This document shows, piece after piece, positions 1-5,742 of a stretch of 8,294 nucleotides of DNA. How positions within the stretch are numbered: position 1 is the first letter of the stretch; each line of letters opens with the position of its first letter. The stretch spans positions 1 through 8,294 of the forward strand of contig DATKYV010000286.1 in assembly GCA_035528275.1 (NCBI GenBank). Direction: 5' to 3'. A program made the translations under genes and the position numbers. The notes under the pieces are model-generated. The model saw only the letters and a program-made list of their open reading frames with translations. It was not told where the DNA came from and made no database searches. The stretch is from DATKYV01 sp035528275. GTDB lineage: Bacteria; Acidobacteriota; Terriglobia; UBA7540.

Positions 1-25
1 GTCTCATGATTAAAGGTCTCGCGGT

Positions 26-68
26 TGATTCAAAACGGGAATCAGCCGTGGGATTGCTCTCTGCAATC
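26..68. other. Two short inverted repeats downstream of gnd
   Basis: Seen in the sequence: TGATTC at 26-31 pairs with GAATCA at 39-44 around a 7-nt loop, and GATTGC at 52-57 pairs with GCAATC at 63-68 around a 5-nt loop. Both stems are 6 bp. In the direction of gnd transcription (minus strand) they lie about 30 to 70 bases after the stop codon. They could help end or stabilise the gnd transcript, but neither is followed by a clear U-run, so I do not call a rho-independent terminator. The arms use the same GATT/AATC word as the adjacent heptamer array, so they may instead be inverted copies of that repeat. Confidence 0.35.
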
Positions 69-98
69 GGCAATCATCAATCAACAATCGAAAATCCT
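64..98. repeat. Heptamer tandem repeat (CAATCNN)n abutting the gnd stop
   Basis: Five consecutive 7-nt units are visible. Four are CAATCNN (starting at 64, 71, 78 and 85) and a fifth degenerate unit, AAATCCT, occupies 92-98. The invariant core is AATC, with the last two bases free. The fifth unit overlaps the gnd stop codon (TAG on the minus strand, 99-97), so the array begins exactly at the 3' end of that gene. The bases are AT-richer than the surrounding coding DNA. Such an array could be a slippage-derived microsatellite or a member of a dispersed intergenic repeat family. The sequence shows the periodicity but not its function. Confidence 0.7.
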
Positions 99-1503
99 AC
101 TTGCCCCACTCCGTATGAAACGCGCCTTCCTTGTCGAGCCGGCGGTAGGTGTGCGCGCCGAAGTAGTCGCGCTGGGCCTGCAGGAGGTTGGCGGGCAGGC
201 GTGCGGAGCGGTAGCTATCGAAGTAATTGAGCGAACTCGAGAACGCCGGGCAGGGCACTCCCCAATCGGCCGCCGCCTTCACCACTTTCCGCAGATTCTT
301 GCCGCTCTTATTGACGATCCTGCGGAAAAAGCGGTCGAGCATCAGGTTGGGGAGGTCCGGCTTTTTCCGGAAGGCGTCGCGGATGGGGTCGAGGAGCTTG
401 GCGCGAATGATGCAGCCGCCCTTCCAGATGCGCGCGATCTCGGCGAATTTCAGATTGTACCCGTATTCTCTTGAAGCCGCCCGCATTTGCGTGAATCCCT
501 GCGCGTAGCAGGCGATCACCGTGAGCGCGTAGGCATCGCGCAGCGCCGCCAGGTAATCGGCTTTGCGGGCTGAGAGCTTGCGTTTGGGGCCGCGCAGGAC
601 TTCAGCGGCCGCCACGCGCTCCTGCTTGAGTCCGGAAAGGATGCGTGCCTCGACGGCGCCCGCCAGCGTAGGCACGGCCACGCCCAGGTCGAGCGCGTCC
701 TGAGCCGTCCACTTGCCCGTCCCTTTCTGACCCGCCGTATCCAGCACCAAGTCCACCAGCGGCTTTCCGGTTTCCGGGTCTATCTTTCCCAAAACAATGA
801 TGCTGATTTCCAGCAGAAACGAGCCAAGGTCCGCGCTGTTCCACTCAGCAAACACGTCGCGGATTTCGGTGCCGCTCATGCCGAGAACTTTCCCACAGAA
901 GTCATACGCTTCACAGATCGTCTGCATGATGCCGTACTCGATGCCGTTGTGGACCATCTTCACGTAGTGGCCCGCCCCGCCTGGTCCGAGATACGTGCAG
1001 CACGCGCCGTCGTTGGTTTGCGCTGCCATCTTGGTGAGCAGCGGCTCGAGACGACGGTAGGAATCCTCGTGGCCGCCGGGCATGAGACACGGCCCGTGCA
1101 GCGCGCCTTCCTCGCCGCCGCTGACCCCCATGCCGAAGAAGCGCAGCCCGGACGATTCCAGGTCCTTGGCGCGCCGCTCGGTGTCCTTGAAGTGAGAATT
1201 CCCGCCATCCAGCACGATGTCATCCTTGCCCAGCACGGGCTTCAAATCACGCAGCACCGAGTCCACCGGGCCTCCGGCCGGCACCATCACCCAGATGCGC
1301 CGCGGCGCTTCGAGCGCCTCCACAAACTCGGCGAGGGTATTGGCCACCGCCACGTTCTTCCCGGTCGTCTGCTCGGCGACCTGTTTCGCTTTCTCCGCGT
1401 CCGCGTCAAAGCCCACCACCGAAAAACCCTTGCCCTCCGCATTCAGCGCCAGGTTTCGGCCCATCACGCCCAATCCGATGATTCCAAGATGCCGCTTGTC
1501 CAT
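97..1503 (-). CDS. gnd: 6-phosphogluconate dehydrogenase (decarboxylating), possibly NAD-preferring
   Basis: This enzyme converts 6-phosphogluconate to ribulose-5-phosphate and CO2 with reduction of NAD(P)+, the last oxidative PPP step; it is cytosolic. The 468-residue length equals the E. coli Gnd long form and aligns with it almost without gaps. The Rossmann motif is G10-x-G12-x-x-G15. Substrate and catalytic elements are intact: S128-G129-G130, K182 (general base), H185-N186, E189 (general acid), K260 followed by GTGKW at 261-265, and R445 and H451 near the C-terminus, which reach into the partner subunit's active site in the family dimer. The oddity is the end of the second beta strand: D33-A34-D35 stands where E. 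coli has N33-R34-S35. The Arg that binds the NADP 2'-phosphate is therefore missing and an acidic residue takes the strand-end position, which suggests NAD use. The ATG has an AAGGGA-like ribosome site about 6 bases upstream. The gene is divergent from tkt and its stop abuts a heptamer repeat. Confidence 0.97.
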   Translation of the reverse strand: MDKRHLGIIGLGVMGRNLALNAEGKGFSVVGFDADAEKAKQVAEQTTGKNVAVANTLAEFVEALEAPRRIWVMVPAGGPVDSVLRDLKPVLGKDDIVLDGGNSHFKDTERRAKDLESSGLRFFGMGVSGGEEGALHGPCLMPGGHEDSYRRLEPLLTKMAAQTNDGACCTYLGPGGAGHYVKMVHNGIEYGIMQTICEAYDFCGKVLGMSGTEIRDVFAEWNSADLGSFLLEISIIVLGKIDPETGKPLVDLVLDTAGQKGTGKWTAQDALDLGVAVPTLAGAVEARILSGLKQERVAAAEVLRGPKRKLSARKADYLAALRDAYALTVIACYAQGFTQMRAASREYGYNLKFAEIARIWKGGCIIRAKLLDPIRDAFRKKPDLPNLMLDRFFRRIVNKSGKNLRKVVKAAADWGVPCPAFSSSLNYFDSYRSARLPANLLQAQRDYFGAHTYRRLDKEGAFHTEWGK

Positions 1504-1653
1504 GATTCATCCCTTCGTCCTCAGAGAGATTGCGGAACGGCATTAGGATAGCAGAACAATCGGAGCGAGGGTTCCGAAAGAGAAGGTAGTCGCTTTTGTC
1601 CTCACCGAGCACGCTGGCGTCGAACTCATTCCCCAACCGGCTGCGCAAAGTTA

Positions 1654-1659
1654 TATAAT
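1654..1659 (+). promoter_or_regulatory. Candidate -10 element (TATAAT) for the tkt operon
   Basis: A perfect TATAAT hexamer lies in a short AT-rich patch within GC-rich intergenic DNA, 129 bases upstream of the tkt start codon. No good -35 hexamer is seen at 16-18 bp spacing; the nearest weak candidate is TTCCCC at 1629-1634, with a 19-bp spacer. If used by the housekeeping sigma factor, transcription would start near 1666 and give a leader of about 120 nt. The same patch read on the minus strand offers TATAAC (1655-1650), so it could also serve gnd. The call rests on hexamer match and position only. Confidence 0.5.
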
Positions 1660-1686
1660 CCCTCGCTAGGTTTGCATCGTGATGTT

Positions 1687-1707
1687 CTGAGGGTGCATCC
1701 ACCCTAG
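1687..1707 (+). promoter_or_regulatory. Leader hairpin 1 upstream of tkt
   Basis: AGGGTG at 1690-1695 pairs perfectly with CACCCT at 1700-1705 around a 4-nt CATC loop. CT at 1687-1688 can add two pairs with AG at 1706-1707 across a bulged G. The element would sit about 20 nt into the transcript predicted from the TATAAT box. It could be a transcript-stabilising 5' stem, a protein-binding site, or chance. I recognise no known riboswitch class here. Confidence 0.4.
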
Positions 1708-1736
1708 AGGGGCTGGTTGCCAACTCAACGACGTAA

Positions 1737-1753
1737 CGCCGCCGTCGGCGGCG
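1737..1753 (+). promoter_or_regulatory. Leader hairpin 2 (GC-rich palindrome) upstream of tkt
   Basis: CGCCGCCG at 1737-1744 and CGGCGGCG at 1746-1753 are perfect reverse complements separated by one base. As RNA this gives at least a 7-bp all-GC stem with a 3-nt loop. It ends 17 bases before the tkt ribosome site. A run of five T lies at 1764-1768, ten bases past the stem, too far for a standard intrinsic terminator, although attenuation cannot be excluded. As DNA it is an odd-centred palindrome that could also bind a dimeric regulator. Confidence 0.45.
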
Positions 1754-1770
1754 GAAGCATGAGTTTTTAG

Positions 1771-1780
1771 GGGGGAGGAA
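1771..1780 (+). promoter_or_regulatory. Strong ribosome binding site that fixes the TTG start of tkt
   Basis: The purine-rich GGGGGAGGAA contains GGAGGA and ends 7 bases before the TTG at 1788. This near-ideal Shine-Dalgarno match and spacing supports the TTG as the real start. The next in-frame ATG (1881-1883) lies inside the conserved N-terminal domain and would be too late. Confidence 0.8.
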
Positions 1781-1787
1781 TCACACC

Positions 1788-3833
1788 TTGCCTGGAGAAC
1801 GCTCAGCGCAGTCTGCCAAAGTCGTTTCAAACCGATCCAAGCTCGACCAACTTTGCATCAACACGATCCGTTGCCTGGTGATGGACGCAGTACAGAAAGC
1901 CAACTCCGGCCACCCCGGCATGCCCATGGGCGCCGCACCCATGGCCTACGTTCTCTGGACGCGCTTTCTCAAATACCATCCGCGCAAACCCGATTGGCCC
2001 AACCGCGACCGCTTTATCCTCTCTGCCGGCCACGGCTCGATGCTTCTTTACAGCCTCCTTCACCTGACCGGCTACGACATGTCGCTCGACGATCTGAAAC
2101 AGTTCCGCCAGTGGGAAAGCAAGACTCCCGGGCATCCGGAAAACCTGCTGGCCGCCGGAATTGAAACCACCACGGGCCCTCTCGGCCAGGGATTCTCGAC
2201 GGGCGTGGGCATGGCCATCGCGCAGAAACACTTGGCTGCCCTCTTCAACCGGCCGGGGCACAAGATTGTGGATTACAAGATCTACGGTATTGTGAGCGAC
2301 GGTGACCTGATGGAGGGAGTTTCCTCCGAAGCAGCGTCGCTGGCCGGGCACCTCGGCCTCGACAACATCATCTATCTCCACGACGACAATCACATCAGCA
2401 TCGAGGGTTCGACGGACCTGGCGTTCACCGAGGACGTGGGGAAACGGTTTGAGGCTTATGGCTGGTTCGTTCAGCGGATTACCGACGGGAACGATTTGGA
2501 AGCCATCGATCGAGCGGTCCGCGCCGCTCAGGGCGAGAAGGGAAGGCCCTCCATCATCCTGGTTCGGACTCACATCGCCTATGGAAGTCCCAATAAACAG
2601 GATACCGCTGAAGCCCACGGGTCGCCTCTTGGAGAAGAGGAAGTCAAGCTGACCAAGCAACGGCTGGGCTGGCCCGTTGAACCCACGTTCTACATTCCCG
2701 ATGAGGCCCTCGTCCAATACCGAAAGGCCATTGACCGGGGTGAGCAGGCAGAATCCGACTGGCAGAAAGGCCTCGCAGCCTACCGCAAAACGTTCCCCGA
2801 TCTCGCCGCAGATTGGGACCGGTTTGTTCGCAGGGAGCTCCCCGAGGGGTGGGCGGCAAAGCTGCCGACCTTCAAGCCCACTGACGGATCGATGGCCACG
2901 CGCAAGGCGTCCGGAGCCGTGCTGAACGCTATCGCGCCAGGTTTGCCCACGCTCATCGGGGGCTCGGCAGACCTTGCGCCTTCGACGAACACGCTCATCA
3001 AGGGAGCGGGAGATTTCGCCAAAGGCAATTACGGCGCGCGCAATCTGCACTTTGGAGTCCGCGAGCACGCTATGGGCGCCATCCTGAACGGCATGGCGCT
3101 CAGCGGCCTGATTCCCTATGGTGCGACGTTTCTGATTTTCTCCGACTACGCGCGGCCCACAATCCGCTTGGCGGCGTTGATGGGAGCCCACTCGATCTTC
3201 GTCTTCACCCACGATAGCGTTTTTCTGGGCGAAGACGGGCCGACGCACCAACCCATCGAGCATCTGCCCGCCCTTCGAGCCATCCCCAACCTGATGGTGA
3301 TCCGGCCTGGCGATGCGAATGAGACAGCGGTTGCCTGGCGAGTGGCCATCGAGCGGCAAGGCGGCCCGGTGGCAATGGCTCTGACGCGCCAAGGACTGCC
3401 GATTATCGACCGCACGAAGTACGCGTCCGCGGAAGGATTGGCCCGCGGGGCGTATGTCCTGGCGGATGCGGCAGGGAAGGAGCCTGGGATTCTGCTAATA
3501 GCCTCGGGCTCGGAGTTGTCCGTGGCCCTCGAGGCGTATGAGAAACTCGCAGCCGAAGGAATCGCGGCGCGCGTGGTAAGCATGCCGTCGTGGGATCTCT
3601 TTGAGAAACAGCCGCAGGCGTACCGAGACGAGGTTTTGCCGCCCCAGGTCACTGCTCGGCTCGCCATCGAGGCGGCGGCGCCGCTCGGCTGGGAGCGCTA
3701 TGTGGGCACCAAAGGCGCGGTTATCGGCATGACGCGGTTCGGGGCTTCCGCGCCATACAAAATCCTGGCGGAAAAATTCGGGTTCACCTCGGCCAATGCC
3801 GTCCAACGCGCCAAAGCCTTGTTGGGCCGCTGA
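1788..3833 (+). CDS. tkt: Transketolase
   Basis: This ThDP-dependent cytosolic enzyme transfers two-carbon ketol units between PPP sugars, linking ribose-5-P and xylulose-5-P to glycolytic intermediates. The 681 residues fit full-length bacterial transketolase (about 660-680). Hallmarks in order: H42 in SGHPG, H82 in SAGHGS, H116 in PGHPE, the ThDP/metal motif D171-G-D173 through N201 and I203, H262 and H277, R372, S393, the pyrimidine-domain catalytic Glu E426 in GVREHAMG, H475-D476-S477, and H487 in GEDGPTHQP. The C-terminal domain runs from about residue 560 to the end. All the catalytic and cofactor residues I can place are present. Translation starts at TTG, backed by a strong ribosome site. 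It is the first plus-strand gene after the divergent promoter region and is followed after 51 bp by the isomerase, which suggests an operon. The start codon is the only unusual point. Confidence 0.97.
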   Translation: MPGERSAQSAKVVSNRSKLDQLCINTIRCLVMDAVQKANSGHPGMPMGAAPMAYVLWTRFLKYHPRKPDWPNRDRFILSAGHGSMLLYSLLHLTGYDMSLDDLKQFRQWESKTPGHPENLLAAGIETTTGPLGQGFSTGVGMAIAQKHLAALFNRPGHKIVDYKIYGIVSDGDLMEGVSSEAASLAGHLGLDNIIYLHDDNHISIEGSTDLAFTEDVGKRFEAYGWFVQRITDGNDLEAIDRAVRAAQGEKGRPSIILVRTHIAYGSPNKQDTAEAHGSPLGEEEVKLTKQRLGWPVEPTFYIPDEALVQYRKAIDRGEQAESDWQKGLAAYRKTFPDLAADWDRFVRRELPEGWAAKLPTFKPTDGSMATRKASGAVLNAIAPGLPTLIGGSADLAPSTNTLIKGAGDFAKGNYGARNLHFGVREHAMGAILNGMALSGLIPYGATFLIFSDYARPTIRLAALMGAHSIFVFTHDSVFLGEDGPTHQPIEHLPALRAIPNLMVIRPGDANETAVAWRVAIERQGGPVAMALTRQGLPIIDRTKYASAEGLARGAYVLADAAGKEPGILLIASGSELSVALEAYEKLAAEGIAARVVSMPSWDLFEKQPQAYRDEVLPPQVTARLAIEAAAPLGWERYVGTKGAVIGMTRFGASAPYKILAEKFGFTSANAVQRAKALLGR

Positions 3834-3839
3834 GCCTGG

Positions 3840-3858
3840 AACGAATTTCCCGTTCGTT
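3840..3858 (+). other. Inverted repeat in the tkt-pgi gap
   Basis: AACGAA at 3840-3845 pairs with TTCGTT at 3853-3858 around a 7-nt loop, 6 bases after the tkt stop. It is immediately followed by a tandem duplication of CGTTGCG (3855-3868) that shares its right arm. There is no T-run, so it is not a convincing terminator. It might act as an mRNA processing or stability element inside the operon, but a 6-bp stem can arise by chance. Confidence 0.3.
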
Positions 3859-3884
3859 GCGCGTTGCGATCGTCGGAGTAATGC

Positions 3885-5660
3885 ATGAGCGAGATTTCTG
3901 CGAAATGGTCGTTCAGTCCGGGCGGTTTGGGGCCGGCGGTGGGAGCTGCGCTGGCGAAACTCCAGGAGGAGCGATTTGGCCAGCGGCTCTGGGAGCGCGA
4001 TCCCGGGTTGTGGAAGTCTGAGCCCGAACATCAGCGGGTGATCAAGAACGCGCTTGGCTGGTTGAGCGTGCCCGGCGAGATGCTGCAGGGCCTGGATCAA
4101 CTCCAGGCTTTCGTCGATCAGGTGCGCGGCCAGGGTTTCAAGCACGCGGTCTTGCTGGGCATGGGCGGCAGCAGCCTTTGCCCGGACGTCTTCCGGGCCA
4201 CGTTCGGAACTGCGCCCGGGTTTCTGGAGCTTCAGGTCCTGGATTCCACGGTACCGGCAAGCGTGGCTTGGGTGGAAAAGGGAATTGATCTCAACCGGAC
4301 GCTCTTCATCGTCTCCAGCAAATCGGGCGGCACCGCCGAAACCCTCAGCTTTTACAAGTATTTCTTCGATCGAGTTAAGTCATTGAAGGGTGACCTCGCC
4401 GGCGAAAATTTTGTGGCAATCACCGACCCCGGGTCCTTCCTCGAAAAGCTCGCACGCGAAAAAGGCTTCCGCAGCGTTTTCCCCGGCCAACCGGACATCG
4501 GCGGACGGTTCTCGGCGCTCTCGAATTTCGGGATCGTCCCGGCAGCGCTGGCGGGCGTGGACGTGCGTGCCTTGCTCGAAAGCGGCGCGGGAATGGCAAG
4601 AGCCTGCGGGGCGGATGTGCCTGCGCAGGAGAATCCCGGCGTCGCGCTGGGCGCTATCCTCGGCGAGGCGGGGCGCGCCGGCCGGGACAAGGTGACGTTC
4701 CTGGTCTCACGCGGCATAGAGACCTTTGGTGATTGGGTGGAGCAGCTCTTGGCGGAGAGCACCGGCAAGGAGGGAAAGGGCCTGGTGCCTGTCGAGAAGG
4801 AGTACTTGGGCGAACCCGGGGTTTATGGAAACGATCGGCTCTTTGTTCGCATGGCGCTTAATTCCGAAATGGATGACAAGGTTGAAGAAGGGCTGAAAAC
4901 GCTGGAAGCAGCCGGCCACCCGGTGGTCCACATCGAGCTCGCCGACAAGCTCGACTTGGGCGCGGAATTCTTCCGGTGGGAAGTGGCCACGGCGGCGGCG
5001 GGGGCGCTACTGGGGATCAACCCCTTCGATCAGCCGAACGTCCAGGAAAGCAAAATCAATACGAACCGTTTGCTCGCCCAATGCAAGGCTGAGGGCCGCT
5101 TCGCTGAAGAGACTCCTGCGGCGGAGGCCGAGGAACTGGAGTTGTATTGCGATCCGGCAAGTCGCGAAACGCTCGTGAAGATTAGCCAGCGGCTTGGTCT
5201 CGACGCAGGCTCGCTGGAGGCGTTCCTTGCCGCCTTTCTCCAACAGCGCCGGCCAAATGACTACGTCGCCCTGCTCGCCTACGTGGAGGCTTCGAGCGGC
5301 CACAAAGCGGTCATGCGCGCTATGCGCATGCGGTTGCGCGACGGCTTGCGCTTGGCGACGACTGTCGGCTTCGGCCCCCGGTATTTGCATTCCACGGGTC
5401 AGCTCCACAAAGGCGGCTCCAACAACGGCCTTTTCATCCAGATTACCGCTCACGATGCGGAAGACCTCCCCGTGCCTGGCGAGCCATTCACGTTTTCTGT
5501 TCTGAAGCAAGCGCAGGCGCTCGGGGATTTCGAATCCCTCAGAAGCAAGGGCCGGCGCGTGATCCGGTTCCATGTGGGCAAGAAGGTTCAAGCCGGCCTC
5601 GACCGCCTTTCGACGCTCATGGATGAAGCCTTGCGGCTGCTCCAGGAAGGTGGCAAATAG
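3885..5660 (+). CDS. pgi: Glucose-6-phosphate isomerase, TalPgi-type (stand-alone)
   Basis: This protein interconverts glucose-6-P and fructose-6-P and feeds the adjacent zwf product. Its 591 residues resemble the isomerase half of bifunctional transaldolase/phosphoglucose isomerase proteins, but no transaldolase domain is present: the first 45 residues already look like the start of the isomerase part. Two SIS domains are inferred. Motifs: GMGGSS 92-97, SSKSGGTAET 144-153 (phosphate loop), GGRFS 206-210, E291 in ESTGK (probable catalytic Glu), NPFDQPNVQESK 379-390, and LHSTGQLHKGG 501-511 with H502 and H508. Compared with classical E. coli-type Pgi, the FDQ-x-V-x-x-x-K motif comes before the His motif rather than after it, and the usual QHSF...HQG form is absent. 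The ATG is preceded by GGAG with 6-bp spacing; an overlapping out-of-frame ATG at 3881 is ignored. Isomerase identity is firm at family level, but activity on other aldose phosphates cannot be excluded. Confidence 0.9.
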   Translation: MSEISAKWSFSPGGLGPAVGAALAKLQEERFGQRLWERDPGLWKSEPEHQRVIKNALGWLSVPGEMLQGLDQLQAFVDQVRGQGFKHAVLLGMGGSSLCPDVFRATFGTAPGFLELQVLDSTVPASVAWVEKGIDLNRTLFIVSSKSGGTAETLSFYKYFFDRVKSLKGDLAGENFVAITDPGSFLEKLAREKGFRSVFPGQPDIGGRFSALSNFGIVPAALAGVDVRALLESGAGMARACGADVPAQENPGVALGAILGEAGRAGRDKVTFLVSRGIETFGDWVEQLLAESTGKEGKGLVPVEKEYLGEPGVYGNDRLFVRMALNSEMDDKVEEGLKTLEAAGHPVVHIELADKLDLGAEFFRWEVATAAAGALLGINPFDQPNVQESKINTNRLLAQCKAEGRFAEETPAAEAEELELYCDPASRETLVKISQRLGLDAGSLEAFLAAFLQQRRPNDYVALLAYVEASSGHKAVMRAMRMRLRDGLRLATTVGFGPRYLHSTGQLHKGGSNNGLFIQITAHDAEDLPVPGEPFTFSVLKQAQALGDFESLRSKGRRVIRFHVGKKVQAGLDRLSTLMDEALRLLQEGGK

Positions 5661-5742
5661 ATCTGGCGGGTCTGCAGAAATGTGAGACGCGCCGGCAACG
5701 GCTTGCGGATGCTGATTCATCCAAAGAACTTCGGGTGGGGAC

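Noticed and set aside
1406..1723. 105-codon minus-strand frame across the gnd start and intergenic region
   Set aside because: It overlaps the gnd N-terminus out of frame. The part over the intergenic region looks vaguely protein-like, but the TATAAT patch lies inside it and no family is recognised.
1737..1768. Intrinsic terminator reading from the GC palindrome to the T-run
   Set aside because: The T-run starts ten bases after the stem and is only five long, so it does not fit the usual terminator geometry. It is kept only as a leader hairpin.
1827..3392. 521-codon open frame on the minus strand opposite tkt
   Set aside because: It lies entirely antisense to a clear transketolase, its translation shows no recognisable motif, and long antisense frames are expected from GC-rich codon bias.
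5691..5706. Possible small hairpin in the pgi-zwf gap (GCCG/CGGC or GCAA/TTGC)
   Set aside because: Only 4-bp stems that exclude each other, with no T-run. This is indistinguishable from chance in GC-rich DNA, and I see nothing else in the 82-bp gap.
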